Source: CAZNXJ01 sp964577115 (lineage in GTDB: Bacteria; Planctomycetota; Planctomycetia; Pirellulales; Pirellulaceae). From it: a stretch of 64,000 nt of DNA. How positions within the stretch are numbered: the stretch's first letter is position 1; each line of letters opens with the position of its first letter. The notes under the pieces were generated by a model that was not told the DNA's origin, did no database searches, and was given only the letters and a program-made list of their open reading frames with translations. Positions 25,996 to 35,652 of this stretch are shown one piece after another. Location: assembly GCA_964577115.1 (NCBI GenBank), contig CAZNXJ010000004.1:62001-126000 (forward strand). The letters are read 5' to 3'. The translations under genes and the position numbers were made by a program.

Positions 25996-27771
25996 TTGTT
26001 ACGGACACATACCTGCGGAGAATTGCGCCCCGAGCACGTAAACCAGCAGGTGACGCTCGCGGGTTGGGTCGACAGCAAACGCGACCATGGAAAGGGCGTC
26101 TTCATCGATCTGCGCGATCGTTACGGCATTACGCAGGTGAAGTTTGACGCGGAAGTGGGAGCCGAGCTGGTCGAGGAAGCCGGGCGGCTCCGGAACGAGG
26201 ACGTTGTACAGGTCGTGGGCGTCGTCGAGCTGCGGCCGGAGGGCATGGAGAACCCGAAACTGGCGACCGGCGGCATTGAAGTTACGGCCCGCGTACTCAA
26301 GGTGCTCAACCGCTGCGAAACGCCGCCGTTCCAGCCCGGTCAGAACAACCTTCCCGGCGAAGACATCCGCCTGAAGTACCGCTATCTCGATCTCCGCCGC
26401 CCGCAGATGCAGCGCACTCTGATGCTGCGCAGCCGCATCACGAACATCATGCGGGAATATTTCGACGAGCATCAATTCATTGATGTCGAAACTCCGATTC
26501 TCGGGCGCAGTACGCCGGAAGGCGCCCGCGATTACTTGGTGCCGAGCCGCGTGTCGCACGGCATGTTCTACGCGCTGCCCCAGTCGCCGCAGCTGTATAA
26601 GCAGATCCTCATGGTCGCCGGGTTCGACCGATACGTGCAGATCGCGCGCTGTTTCCGGGACGAAGACCTGCGTGCCGACCGCCAGCCGGAATTCACGCAG
26701 CTCGACCTGGAAATGTCGTTCGTCGACGCCGAAGACGTGATTGGGATTATCGACGGCCTGATGGCTCGGCTCGCCAAGGAGTTGCTCGGACTTGAACTCC
26801 AGCTGCCCCTGCCGCGGATGACCTACGACGAAGCGATGCAGCGCTTTGGTCACGACGCGCCGGACCTGCGGTTTGGTATGGAGCTAGTCGATGCGACGGA
26901 CCTGGCGAAAGAAGCTGAATTCCGCGTGTTCCAGACCGTAGCGGGCTCGGGCGGGTTCGTCCGCGGATTGAACGCCAAAGGGGCCGCCGGGAAATACTCG
27001 CGTAAGGACATCGACGGCCTGACTGAGTACGTGCAGCAGGACTTCGGTGCGAAAGGCCTGGCGTGGTTCCGCGTCGAGCCGGACGGGAAGCTCTGGTCGC
27101 CAATTAGCAAGAATTTTTCCGAAGGCCTGCTGGCTCGCTTCGCCGAGCGGTTTGCGGCCGAGCCGGGCGACTTGATTTTCATCATCGCCGACCGCTGGGA
27201 AATCACCTGCAAGGCGCTCAATGGATTACGCCGGCGGCTCGGTGCGGAGCTGAAGCTCTACGATCCGAAGGCGATGCACTTTTCGTGGGTTGTCGAGTTC
27301 CCGATGTTCGAGTGGGACGAGGAAGAAAATCGCTGGGTAGCGATGCACCATCCGTTCACCGCGCCGCGCCCGCAGGACCTGGACAAACTCGCGACTTCGC
27401 CCGAAACGTGCCGAGCTCAGGCGTACGACCTGATCATTAACGGCTACGAGGCGGGGGGAGGCACGATCCGAATTCATGATCCTGCGACGCAGCAGGTCGT
27501 CTTCGATTTGCTCGGCATTAACCCCGAAATGGCTCGGAGGCGGTTCGGCTTCTTGCTCGACGCCCTGCGCTATGGCGCCCCACCTCACGGCGGCATTGCA
27601 CTCGGTCTCGACCGCCTCGTGATGATCTTTGCCGGTCTCGACAGTATTCGCGACGGCATGGCGTTCCCGAAAACGCAAAAGGCCACTGACCTGATGACGG
27701 AGGCGCCGGGGGAAGTCGAGCCGAAGCAACTCGCCGAGCTCGGTCTGCGCATCGTGAAGCCGACCGCATAG
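25996..27771 (+). CDS. aspS: Aspartyl-tRNA synthetase
   Basis: A 591-residue class II synthetase of the bacterial type. In order it has an OB-fold anticodon-binding domain ([21 protein letters not shown]), motif 2 ([20 protein letters not shown]), the bacterial GAD insertion (about residues 290-420) and motif 3 ([11 protein letters not shown]). The histidine in the KRDHG loop is usual for discriminating, tRNA-Asp-specific enzymes; that is an inference from one residue. The start is TTG 25996, the only initiation codon that gives the conserved [10 protein letters not shown]-terminus. Confidence 0.95.
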   Translation: MLRTHTCGELRPEHVNQQVTLAGWVDSKRDHGKGVFIDLRDRYGITQVKFDAEVGAELVEEAGRLRNEDVVQVVGVVELRPEGMENPKLATGGIEVTARVLKVLNRCETPPFQPGQNNLPGEDIRLKYRYLDLRRPQMQRTLMLRSRITNIMREYFDEHQFIDVETPILGRSTPEGARDYLVPSRVSHGMFYALPQSPQLYKQILMVAGFDRYVQIARCFRDEDLRADRQPEFTQLDLEMSFVDAEDVIGIIDGLMARLAKELLGLELQLPLPRMTYDEAMQRFGHDAPDLRFGMELVDATDLAKEAEFRVFQTVAGSGGFVRGLNAKGAAGKYSRKDIDGLTEYVQQDFGAKGLAWFRVEPDGKLWSPISKNFSEGLLARFAERFAAEPGDLIFIIADRWEITCKALNGLRRRLGAELKLYDPKAMHFSWVVEFPMFEWDEEENRWVAMHHPFTAPRPQDLDKLATSPETCRAQAYDLIINGYEAGGGTIRIHDPATQQVVFDLLGINPEMARRRFGFLLDALRYGAPPHGGIALGLDRLVMIFAGLDSIRDGMAFPKTQKATDLMTEAPGEVEPKQLAELGLRIVKPTA

Positions 27772-27885
27772 CTTGCGAAGAGCTCCGGCCGTGCGACAAG
27801 TGGACCGGCCGGCGCGATCGGTGTCCGGGTACGAGCACGCTGGGGAATCGCGCTGGTGGGGCGTCCCTCGACTGGATGCCCCGCC

Positions 27886-27913
27886 TTGCGTGCGAGCGCG
27901 TGGTCTCTACAAT
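27886..27913 (+). promoter_or_regulatory. Sigma70-like promoter of pgk
   Basis: TTGCGT (27886-27891), 16 bases, TACAAT (27908-27913), about 88 bases before the pgk start. The same hexamers and spacing occur before the gene at 52625. Confidence 0.55.
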
Positions 27914-28000
27914 CGCGCGGAAAGTTCGCTCGGCGGCGTACGTGCTGGCGCCGAGCCGTCTTGTATTCGGTTTGCGGCACACGACGCAGGAAGAACAGCG

Positions 28001-29191
28001 ATGGCCAAGAAAACAATCGCCGATGTGGATGTAGCAGGGAAGACGGTGTTAATGCGAGTCGACTTCAACGTGCCTTTGGATGACGAAGGCCGCGTGACGG
28101 ACGACCGGCGCATCCGGGAAGCCCTGCCGACGATCCGTTCGGTGATTGACCGCGGCGGCAAGCTGATTCTGATGAGCCACCTCGGACGGCCGAAGGGAGA
28201 CGGGTCGAGCGAGGACATGAAGTACAGCCTGCGGCCGGCCGCCGAGAAGCTTCAGGAACTGCTCGGAAAACCCGTCGCCTTTGCCACGGACATCGTGGGC
28301 GACGACGCTCGGCAAAAGGCGAAAGAGCTGGCAGAGGGCGGCGTCCTGGTGCTGGAGAACCTTCGCTTCCACAAGGGCGAGAAGAAGGGTGACCCAGAGT
28401 TTGCGAAGGCGCTCGCCGAACTCGCCGACGTCTACTGCAACGATGCCTTTGGCACATGCCATCGCACCGATGCGTCGATGGTCGCGGTGCCGCAGGCGAT
28501 GGAGGGCAAGCCACGCGTTACGGGATTTCTCGTCGCCAAGGAAATCCAGTATCTCAGCGATGTGATCTCACGGCCCGAGCGGCCCTTCGTGGCGATCCTT
28601 GGGGGGGCGAAAGTTTCGGACAAGATCCAAGTCATTCGCAACCTGCTCGGCATTTGTGACAAGGTCCTGATTGGCGGAGCGATGGCGTACACGTTCTCGC
28701 TGGCCCAGGGCGGCAAAATTGGCAAGAGCCTTGTGGAAGAAAACAAGGTCGACCTGGCGAAGGAATTGCTCGCCGCCGGTGGCGATAAGCTGGTGCTGCC
28801 GGTCGATGTGCACTGCGGGGATGCGTTTAAATCGGATTGCAACAAGCAGGTCGTCGCAGCCGGTCAGATTCCGGACGGCTGGGAAGGCTTCGACATCGGC
28901 CCCGAGACCGCTCGGCGTTTCGCCGACGAGGTGAAGAAGGCGAAGACAGTTGTCTGGAACGGGCCGATGGGCGTGTTCGAGATGCCGCCGTTTGATGCGG
29001 GGACGCGGGCGGTTGCCGAGGCGATTGCCGAGAGCGATTGCGTGAGCATCATTGGCGGCGGCGACAGTGCGGCCGCCATCCAGCAGCTCGGCTATGCCGA
29101 TCGCGTCACGCACGTCAGCACCGGTGGCGGCGCGAGCCTCGCGATGCTCGAAGGCCAGAAGTTTGCCGCTGTCGAATTGCTCGACGACTAG
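28001..29191 (+). CDS. pgk: Phosphoglycerate kinase
   Basis: A 396-residue glycolytic enzyme that transfers phosphate between 1,3-bisphosphoglycerate and ADP. It shows RVDFNVPLD near the N-terminus, [25 protein letters not shown], the hinge and nucleotide-binding GGAKVSDK, and the C-terminal GGGDSAAAI and [13 protein letters not shown] loops. Length is usual for the family. ATG 28001 gives the conserved MAKKTI start, although the frame is open further upstream. It has its own promoter-like sequence and no operon partners in the window. Confidence 0.96.
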   Translation: MAKKTIADVDVAGKTVLMRVDFNVPLDDEGRVTDDRRIREALPTIRSVIDRGGKLILMSHLGRPKGDGSSEDMKYSLRPAAEKLQELLGKPVAFATDIVGDDARQKAKELAEGGVLVLENLRFHKGEKKGDPEFAKALAELADVYCNDAFGTCHRTDASMVAVPQAMEGKPRVTGFLVAKEIQYLSDVISRPERPFVAILGGAKVSDKIQVIRNLLGICDKVLIGGAMAYTFSLAQGGKIGKSLVEENKVDLAKELLAAGGDKLVLPVDVHCGDAFKSDCNKQVVAAGQIPDGWEGFDIGPETARRFADEVKKAKTVVWNGPMGVFEMPPFDAGTRAVAEAIAESDCVSIIGGGDSAAAIQQLGYADRVTHVSTGGGASLAMLEGQKFAAVELLDD

Positions 29192-29239
29192 TGCATCCGA
29201 ACTCAACAGAACGGCCGTGGAGAGGGAATGAAGGGAACC

Positions 29240-29269
29240 ACGGATGAGCACGGATAGGCACGCATAGAG
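29240..29269 (+). repeat. Three tandem CACGGAT-type decamers
   Basis: CACGGATGAG, CACGGATAGG and CACGCATAGA follow each other without a gap between pgk and the HD-domain gene. They resemble the CACGGAT-rich degenerate intergenic repeats that I recall from other environmental bacterial genomes. Confidence 0.6.
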
Positions 29270-29299
29270 CGATGCCTCCGACCGCCTCCGTCCTTCTCT

Positions 29300-30646
29300 T
29301 CACCCCTCGTCCCGCATCTCGTCGAGCGTCTCTTTGACCGTGTTGTCGAGATCGGGCATGCCGCGGAGGAGCTTGGTGACGCGGGGGTGAGCGAAGATAC
29401 GGACACGTTTGACGTAATCGTCGAACTGGCGTCGAGCGAGCGTTTGAACAACGGGCGAAACATCCTCCAGCCAACGATAGACGCGCTGCTTCGGATAACT
29501 GATCTCCACCCGGAATTCAATCTCGCGCTGCATCGGCGGCGCATCAAACAGGATCTCGTGCGGCGCAATACGAGCCCCTACGCGGCAGCTCAGCCGGTTC
29601 GCGAGCTGCTCGGCGCATGACACGAGCCACGGGTAGGGTCGGCGCGCGAGCCGCTCGTACAACGCTCGCTGCTCGAAGAAGCTGTACTGGGCCAGCCGCT
29701 TGTAGAGGCGCCGTGTTGGTCCGAAGAGTCCGTCGAGCAGGTCGGCGGCCGCACCTCCCGCCGCCGCTTGGCGCAGCTGCTCGATCATCGGCTGCTCGGT
29801 CAACCGAAACAGCTGGTCGAGATCCAGCGACGGATAGAGCATATAAAACGCACGCTGTAGCATGGCGGTCGCCGAACGGACGGCGTGGTGCCAATACACC
29901 TCGCTGAACATCACGTACCGCGCGAAGACCATCATCTCCGCCGCCGTTCGCCCCTTGTCGAGAATCGCGAGCCCATCGCCCGCCTGGTTGACGCACAAGC
30001 TGCCAATCAGCCGCTGCTGGTCGAAGTGCCGCCCGTACGGCACGCCGGCATGCAGGCTGTCGCGCACCAGGTAATCCATCTTGTCGATGTCGATCGGTCC
30101 CGACAGGATGCTCTGCAAGAGACGCGACGTCGGCCCAGGCGGCTTCTCGGACAAGAGGCTTACCACGTCCCGCGGATGAATGTGCCATTCGTCCCGCAGC
30201 GTGTCCGCGATCTCGCCCTCCAGAATAAAACTGTTCGCAAACAGCTCGTGCTGCGGCACGCCCGGGAGTTTGATGTCCTCGATGGCATGGCAGAAGGGCC
30301 AATGCCCCAGGTCGTGCAGCAGCGCCGCGGCAATCAGCAGTTCGGCATCCGCCGGTCCAACCACCTCGCAAAACCGCTCGTCGCCCGACAGATGCCGCAG
30401 GTAGAGCAGCGCAAGGCGGTAGACGCCGAGCGAATGCTCGAAACGCGTATGATGAGCCGCCGGATAGACGAGCGACACGAGGCCGAGCTGCGTGATGTGT
30501 GCGAGCCGCCGGAATTCGGCCGTATCGATGATCTGCCGCACACGAGGCGTCAGCGGTACGTCTTGCTGGTCCGGGATCCGAATCAATTGCTGGCGCCAGT
30601 CCAGCGCCTGAAGTTCCGGAATATCTGCGATCAAACGGGGCGCCAC
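29300..30646 (-). CDS. HD-domain phosphohydrolase (SAMHD1/dGTPase-like)
   Basis: A 448-residue metal-dependent phosphohydrolase. HTRFEHS at residues 66-72 and HDLGHWPFCH at 111-120 supply the HD metal ligands, and GPIDIDKMDYLVRDS is the third conserved block, giving the SAMHD1/YdhA-like pattern rather than the short HD-GYP one. Activity on deoxynucleoside triphosphates is likely for the family but not shown by the sequence. The C-terminal third is unconserved and without a known domain. The gene lies 34 bases after the zinc-ribbon gene on the same strand and may be co-transcribed with it. Confidence 0.85.
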   Translation of the reverse strand: MAPRLIADIPELQALDWRQQLIRIPDQQDVPLTPRVRQIIDTAEFRRLAHITQLGLVSLVYPAAHHTRFEHSLGVYRLALLYLRHLSGDERFCEVVGPADAELLIAAALLHDLGHWPFCHAIEDIKLPGVPQHELFANSFILEGEIADTLRDEWHIHPRDVVSLLSEKPPGPTSRLLQSILSGPIDIDKMDYLVRDSLHAGVPYGRHFDQQRLIGSLCVNQAGDGLAILDKGRTAAEMMVFARYVMFSEVYWHHAVRSATAMLQRAFYMLYPSLDLDQLFRLTEQPMIEQLRQAAAGGAAADLLDGLFGPTRRLYKRLAQYSFFEQRALYERLARRPYPWLVSCAEQLANRLSCRVGARIAPHEILFDAPPMQREIEFRVEISYPKQRVYRWLEDVSPVVQTLARRQFDDYVKRVRIFAHPRVTKLLRGMPDLDNTVKETLDEMRDEG

Positions 30647-30680
30647 GGATCGAGTCTGCGTCCTTACTTTCTCGTGGACC

Positions 30681-31352
30681 TTACAGAGCCGGCAGTCCCA
30701 TCAGCAGGCGCAGTAGTACGGTCACGACCAGGTACAGCGAAAAATGGATCAGGCCGGTGCCGAAATCAAAATCGAACGAGACGAATGCGCCGCCGGCGCC
30801 AATGGCCAGTAGGGGCACCGCGGCGAATACCATCTGGAAAATTTCCAACGACTCGCCGTCGTTCAAAAAGACGATTCCCGCCCAGTACAGGCCCCACGCG
30901 CCAGCATAGATTAACCCGCACACGAGACTGCGCACGAGCAGTTCAGTCCCCCGATACGGCTCCAGCTCGTCGTCTCGCAAGAACGTATAACCGCCGTAGG
31001 CCAGAGGCGGGCCGAGCAGTACGGCGCCCAGCCCCAGCAGCCACGTCGGCACGTTCCCTTCGTACGACCGTAACATCACGGCCACGACCAGCAGCGTGAG
31101 GACCGCCGCTCCAATCGCGATGGCGGCGATCGGAGAAAACCGAGTTTCCTGCCGGAAAATCGGCTTGAGCACCGCCCGGCCCGACGAGTCCTTCGGCCCG
31201 AAACTCTCGGGCGCATGGACGACGACCTCGGAACTCTTGTCCGGAATCTGGATCGTTGCCTTGCAGTTGGGACACGGCCCTTTCTGCCCGGCAAACTTGT
31301 CACTGACCGTAAAGCGTTTATGGCAACCAGGGCACGTTACATTGATGGGCAT
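30681..31352 (-). CDS. Zinc-ribbon membrane protein of unknown function
   Basis: A 223-residue protein. An N-terminal zinc ribbon (C7, C10, C27, C30, in CPGC and CPNC) resembles the MJ0042/FmdB-like ribbons common in planctomycetes. A linker of about 40 residues is followed by about five hydrophobic segments from residue 74 to the end. No catalytic motif is seen. Such proteins are numerous in planctomycetes and their function is unknown. Confidence 0.75.
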   Translation of the reverse strand: MPINVTCPGCHKRFTVSDKFAGQKGPCPNCKATIQIPDKSSEVVVHAPESFGPKDSSGRAVLKPIFRQETRFSPIAAIAIGAAVLTLLVVAVMLRSYEGNVPTWLLGLGAVLLGPPLAYGGYTFLRDDELEPYRGTELLVRSLVCGLIYAGAWGLYWAGIVFLNDGESLEIFQMVFAAVPLLAIGAGGAFVSFDFDFGTGLIHFSLYLVVTVLLRLLMGLPAL

Positions 31353-31388
31353 GAGCAGCCAGCCGTCGCGCGGGAAGTGAATTTAGGG

Positions 31389-31418
31389 TTAATGTGGCAC
31401 AATTCACCCGCCCGTCAA
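31389..31418 (-). promoter_or_regulatory. Possible promoter of the zinc-ribbon gene
   Basis: On the minus strand TTGACG (31418-31413), 18 bases, CATTAA (31394-31389), about 36 bases before the start codon. The -35 is good and the -10 is poor. Confidence 0.3.
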
Positions 31419-31528
31419 GCCGCGATTCGGCCGCACGTTGGCCGGTTAGCGCCCTCCCCTGCGTGTTCGACGGTTGCCTCCATTCCCACCGCCCCCGCCC
31501 GCTCGACACGCGTTTTTCCCAACCAAAG

Positions 31529-31558
31529 TTGCCGGACGACCCGCGTCCCCGCTACACT
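31529..31558 (+). promoter_or_regulatory. Possible promoter of the secretin-like gene
   Basis: TTGCCG (31529-31534), 18 bases, TACACT (31553-31558), about 135 bases before ATG 31695. It has the same TTGC-type -35 and TAC-A-T -10 as the pgk promoter. Confidence 0.4.
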
Positions 31559-31694
31559 GAGCCAAAAGGTGCACCGCATTAAGGGGATCCGCTCGCAGGC
31601 AGCGAGCTCGGTTTTGCAATCCACCTCTTCTCGTCGCGCAATTGGCCGTCCGTTCTTCTCTGCTCGTTCCCGGAACGCATGGATTCTTAGTCCC

Positions 31695-34600
31695 ATGATA
31701 CGCGGATGGGTTTGCCAGACTTTGTCGCTCCTGTTCCTTTTTGGTTTCGCGCTACTGGCGACACCCTGCTCGGCACAGGATCCTTCATCGGCCAAGCCGG
31801 CCGCAAACCCGGCGAATGCGAGCCGGCCCGGCGGCATGGGCTTTCCGGGCGGCTTCTCAGGACCACCAGGGAGCCAGTCTCCAAGTACTCCTGGGGCCAA
31901 CACAAACTCCCCCATGCCCCCGATGGATTCCAAAGATGATTCGGAGCCGAACGGCGACGCGCAGACCACCAGCCGTCCCAACATGCCGCCTCAGCCGCCC
32001 GACCCCAGCGAACTTGCGGTCGAACCTGATGAGGAAGGGTTGGTACAGTTCAGCTTCCAAGGCCAGCCATGGCCCGATGTGCTCGAATGGCTTGCGCGAA
32101 ACTCCGGCCGCACGCTGGACTGGCAGGAATTGCCGGCCGATTACTTGAACCTCACCGTTCGCCGCAAATACACGCTCGACGAAGCCCGTGATCTGATCAA
32201 CCGCCACTTGCTCGCTCGCGGCTTCACACTGCTCGAACACGGCGAAGGCTTCTCCGTCGTCAAGACCGATAAGCTCAACCCAGCGCTGGTACAGCGCGTC
32301 GCGCCCGAACAGCTTGAAGAGCATTTCCCCCACGAGTTCGCGAAGACGTCGTTTGATCTGGACTGGCTGATTGCTGAAGACCTGGTGAAAGAGTTCGAGG
32401 CGTTGAAAAGCCCCAACGGGAAGCTCATCGCACTCGCGACCACCAACCGGCTCGAAGCGATGGACGCGGTGGCGAATTTGCGGGACATGTACCGCGTTCT
32501 GCAGGAAGAGCAGTCGGGCAAGGCGCGCCATCGGCTCGTGCGCGAGTTCACGCTCGAACACGTCAAAGCCGAAGTCGTCCAGCAACAACTGGAAACATTT
32601 CTGGGGCTTGAATCGTCCCGTCCGGCGCCCGCGGCGCCCATGAACGCGCAGCAAATGCAGATGCTACAGCAGCAGATGCAAATGCAGGCCCAGATGCAAG
32701 CTCAGCAGGCCCAGGCCGGACAAGCCGCGGCGCAGGCGCGGCCCAAAGGCGAAATCCGACTCGTCGCGGACGTCCGGCGCAATACGCTCATTGCGCACTC
32801 TCCACCGGATCGTATGGCGATCATCGAGTCCTTTATCGAACTGGTGGACGTGCCGACGGGAGCCGCCGAGTCGCTTGACGCGTACATGAACCGCATGCGT
32901 GTCTACCGGCTCGCGTCGCTCGACGCCGAGCAGTTCGTCAAGTCGCTCATCGACATGAACGTGCTCGCCCCGAGCACCAAGCTCCAACCCGACACGTCCA
33001 ACAACGCGATCATCGTCGACGCCGGGCTCGCCGACCATTTCACCATCAAGTCGATCATCGACCGGCTCGATGGGAGCGGCCGCCGCTTTGAAGTCATTCC
33101 GCTGCGGCGCCACGCCGCGGACGAAGTGGCGGGCAGCATCGAGTTCCTGATGGGGGCAAACGTCGAGGAAAAAGAACCTCGACGTAATCGTTACGATTAC
33201 GGCTACTACTCGTTCAGCTTCGGCATGCCGCAGCAGGAAGCCCCCAAGTCGCGCGACAAGTTCCGCGTCGGGGCAAATCTCGAATTCAACCAACTGCTGC
33301 TTTGGGCCAACGACATCGAACTCAAGGAAGTGGAAGCCCTCCTGATCAAGCTGGGCGAGATTGTTCCTCGCGACGGCGGCAGCCAGATCCGGACGCTCGA
33401 GATTCCCTTCGGCATCGAAACCGAAGAATTTCTCAGAAGGCTACAGCGCGAGTGGCCCTCGATCGCTCCCAACCCGCTCGTCGTTCCCGACGCATCGGGT
33501 AGCCGAGCATCGCCGCCAGGCAACTCGCCGGAAACTCCCGCCGATCCGCTCGACACCGAGCCGAAGCGTTCCATCGCGCCTGGGCTGCAAGATACGCGCG
33601 TGCCAAGGCCGAGGCACCCGTTCCATACGGCCGCCGGGCAGGAGTCGAACGTCGAGTTGGCGGTGGATCGGAGCGCAGGCGGGATTCGCAAAAATAAGGA
33701 AACGCTGACGGCCGCATCGGGTGCTCCGAACGAGACCGTTCAGGCTTCCTCGCCGCCCAACGACGGAGCCGGTACACCCGAGCCGGCAGAGAACCCAACC
33801 AACCCGCTCCCGTTCTCGGGCCCGGCATTCGAAAACACGCGCCCCGCCGGTCACGCGCCCACGGCGGCGCCGCCGGTGAGCATCCGCGTCGATCCGGACG
33901 GTCACCTCATCATCGCCTCGGAAGATTTACGAGCCCTCGGGCTACTCGAACAATGGCTCGCGGAAGCGATGCCCAAGCCGCGCCGGTTCGAGGTTTTCAA
34001 ACTCAAATACGCACCGGCCTATTGGGTGGCCTTGAACCTGGAAGACTTCTTCGAGGAGGAGGAAAAGGATGATCGCCAGCGGCGCGACATGGCGTCGTGG
34101 TGGTGGGGTGGCGGGCCGCCGCCCAGCAACGATCCAGCGCCCCGACAACTCGGCAAGCGCCGCCCGATCCGCTTTATTGCCGACGACGACACGAACACCA
34201 TTGTCGTCCAGGGTGCGGATCAGGAGCAGCTGCGCATCATCGCGGAGCTCGTCGAGCTCTACGACATCCCCGAACCCATGAACGCGCAGACGGCGCGGGT
34301 AACCAAGCTATTTCATGTGAAGTATTCCAAAGCGGTGGTCATCGCCGAAACCATCAAGGACGCGTACCGCGATCTGCTCAGCTCGAACGATAAAGCGCTC
34401 CAGGGCGCGCAGCAACAGCAGCAGAACAACCGTCCCGAAGCAACGATCATTCGCAATTACGGGCCGCAAATCGGCGGTGATGCGGACAATTCGAACCAAG
34501 AGAAGCGAACGCAAATCACCTTCAAGGGTAAGCTATCGATCGGAATCGATGAGATCACCAACACGCTGTTGGTCTCAGCCGAAGGCGAATCGCTGCTAAA

Positions 34601-34826
34601 CATCATCGGGGAAATGATCGAGCAGCTCGATACGGCCGCCAAACCTCAGGAACGAGTTCAAGTCCTGCGGCTCAACAGCAACATCAACCCCGAACAGATC
34701 AGCACAACGCTGCGCCGCATCCTTCAGGATGGCAAGCCAACCACGTCCTCCGCACCGGCAGCTCCCGCACCTCAGGCGCCCGCCACCCCCCAGCAGCAAA
34801 CGCCGACCGTGGTAATCGAAGGCTAA
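31695..34826 (+). CDS. Exported secretin-N-domain repeat protein without a pore domain
   Basis: A protein of about 1043 residues with a signal peptide (hydrophobic core about 9-22, cut near residue 27). A Pro/Gly-rich stretch follows, then several NolW/secretin-N modules: FSFQGQPWPDVLEWLARNSG near 115, VADVRRNTLIAHSPPDRM near 355, and others near 770 (FKLKYAPAYWVALNLEDFF), 872 (FHVKYSKAVVIAETIKDAY) and 990 (VLRLNSNINPEQISTTLRRIL). A Gln/Met-rich run lies near 316-350. The C-terminal beta-barrel domain of true secretins is missing; the protein ends in a Pro/Ala/Gln tail. Related proteins are frequent in planctomycetes and their role is unknown. It may form a periplasmic scaffold or ring. ATG 31695 is chosen for the signal peptide. 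Confidence 0.82.
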   Translation: MIRGWVCQTLSLLFLFGFALLATPCSAQDPSSAKPAANPANASRPGGMGFPGGFSGPPGSQSPSTPGANTNSPMPPMDSKDDSEPNGDAQTTSRPNMPPQPPDPSELAVEPDEEGLVQFSFQGQPWPDVLEWLARNSGRTLDWQELPADYLNLTVRRKYTLDEARDLINRHLLARGFTLLEHGEGFSVVKTDKLNPALVQRVAPEQLEEHFPHEFAKTSFDLDWLIAEDLVKEFEALKSPNGKLIALATTNRLEAMDAVANLRDMYRVLQEEQSGKARHRLVREFTLEHVKAEVVQQQLETFLGLESSRPAPAAPMNAQQMQMLQQQMQMQAQMQAQQAQAGQAAAQARPKGEIRLVADVRRNTLIAHSPPDRMAIIESFIELVDVPTGAAESLDAYMNRMRVYRLASLDAEQFVKSLIDMNVLAPSTKLQPDTSNNAIIVDAGLADHFTIKSIIDRLDGSGRRFEVIPLRRHAADEVAGSIEFLMGANVEEKEPRRNRYDYGYYSFSFGMPQQEAPKSRDKFRVGANLEFNQLLLWANDIELKEVEALLIKLGEIVPRDGGSQIRTLEIPFGIETEEFLRRLQREWPSIAPNPLVVPDASGSRASPPGNSPETPADPLDTEPKRSIAPGLQDTRVPRPRHPFHTAAGQESNVELAVDRSAGGIRKNKETLTAASGAPNETVQASSPPNDGAGTPEPAENPTNPLPFSGPAFENTRPAGHAPTAAPPVSIRVDPDGHLIIASEDLRALGLLEQWLAEAMPKPRRFEVFKLKYAPAYWVALNLEDFFEEEEKDDRQRRDMASWWWGGGPPPSNDPAPRQLGKRRPIRFIADDDTNTIVVQGADQEQLRIIAELVELYDIPEPMNAQTARVTKLFHVKYSKAVVIAETIKDAYRDLLSSNDKALQGAQQQQQNNRPEATIIRNYGPQIGGDADNSNQEKRTQITFKGKLSIGIDEITNTLLVSAEGESLLNIIGEMIEQLDTAAKPQERVQVLRLNSNINPEQISTTLRRILQDGKPTTSSAPAAPAPQAPATPQQQTPTVVIEG

Positions 34827-34842
34827 TAGCTGGCGGTTAGCC
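34821..34842. terminator. Possible bidirectional terminator
   Basis: GGCTAA (34821-34826) and TTAGCC (34837-34842) form a short stem between the convergent secretin-like and BtpA-family genes, overlapping both ends. The stem is only six bases, and the CCTGTTTCC tail is a poor T-run. Confidence 0.3.
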
Positions 34843-35652
34843 CTGTTTCCCCGGCGCCTCGCTCCGCAGCCGCTCGACGGCGCGCACCAGCCGCTCGACG
34901 CGCTCGAGTTCGACGCGCCCCGTGACCTGGCCGCCCGCCTTAAAGAACGAGCCGACGATCAGGCCATCGCAATCGGGCGCGAGACGCCCGACGTTCTCGT
35001 CCGTCGCGCCGCTACCTACGAAAACGGGACGTTCGCCGGCCGCGCGTTTGGCAACACGAAGCGAGTCAACGTCGACGGCATCCCCAGTGGCTCGCCCCGT
35101 GACAATCACGGCATCCGCGCCGCTGCGCTCGAGCGTCTCTTGGACTTCGTCGCCGAGCTCCCGGTCGGCGAGCGCCGCGGAATGTTTGACCTGGACATCT
35201 GCCAGGATCTGAATCGTTTGCGCGCCCTGCGCCGCTCGCTCGCGCAGTAACTGATGTGCAGCTCCTTGCACAATTCCCTGATCCGTAAGCCGAGCTCCAC
35301 ATAGCACGTTCACGCGAATGAATTGCGCTTCGGCCGCCTGGGCAATCGCCAATGCGGCGCGACCGTCATTGCGCAGGACATTGATCCCCAGCGGCAGGTC
35401 CGTGCGTCGGCGCACCTCACACGCGAGCGCTGCAAAGTGAGCGATTGTCACCGGCGGAACCTCCTGCGGGAAAAACGGCACATCGCCGAAATTCTCGAGC
35501 ATGATCGCGTCCACTCCGCCGGCAATATACGCCTCCGCGTCACGCAGCACGGCACGTTTGAGTTCCTTCCAGTCCCCGCGGTACCCGGGCGCACCCGGAA
35601 GCGCGGGAAAGTGCAGAGTGGCAATTATCGGCCAGCGGCGGGAGAAGAGCAT
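34837..35652 (-). CDS. BtpA/SgcQ-family protein
   Basis: A 271-residue TIM-barrel protein of the BtpA family (COG0434). Landmarks are ATLHFPALPGAPGY, GGVDAIMLENFGDVPFF, a NVLCGARLTDQG segment, VQVKHSAALADRELGDE, AVIVTGRATGDAVD and VGSGATDENVGRLA with a final GLIVGSFFKAGG. In cyanobacteria BtpA stabilises photosystem I, while SgcQ is part of a sugar-phosphate operon. Neither role can be transferred here and the substrate is unknown. The gene stands alone. Confidence 0.85.
   Translation of the reverse strand: MLFSRRWPIIATLHFPALPGAPGYRGDWKELKRAVLRDAEAYIAGGVDAIMLENFGDVPFFPQEVPPVTIAHFAALACEVRRRTDLPLGINVLRNDGRAALAIAQAAEAQFIRVNVLCGARLTDQGIVQGAAHQLLRERAAQGAQTIQILADVQVKHSAALADRELGDEVQETLERSGADAVIVTGRATGDAVDVDSLRVAKRAAGERPVFVGSGATDENVGRLAPDCDGLIVGSFFKAGGQVTGRVELERVERLVRAVERLRSEAPGKQG

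Larger units (their letters stand above)
31353..31694. other. Divergent intergenic region
   Basis: A 342-base gap between the zinc-ribbon gene and the secretin-like gene. It holds one promoter candidate for each direction and no supported gene. The open frame that runs from 31215 into the downstream gene is an upstream extension without coding features. Confidence 0.6.

Noticed and set aside
27785..27812. CCGGCCG/CGGCCGG inverted repeat after aspS as a terminator
   Set aside because: The stem is seven bases with a 14-base loop and no T-run, which is expected by chance in GC-rich DNA.
29885..31099. Plus-strand frame of 404 codons opposite the HD and zinc-ribbon genes
   Set aside because: Its Arg/Gln-rich sequence has no family features and crosses two supported genes.
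31215..31694. N-terminal extension of the secretin-like protein
   Set aside because: It would overlap the zinc-ribbon gene on the other strand and place 160 residues before an obvious signal peptide.
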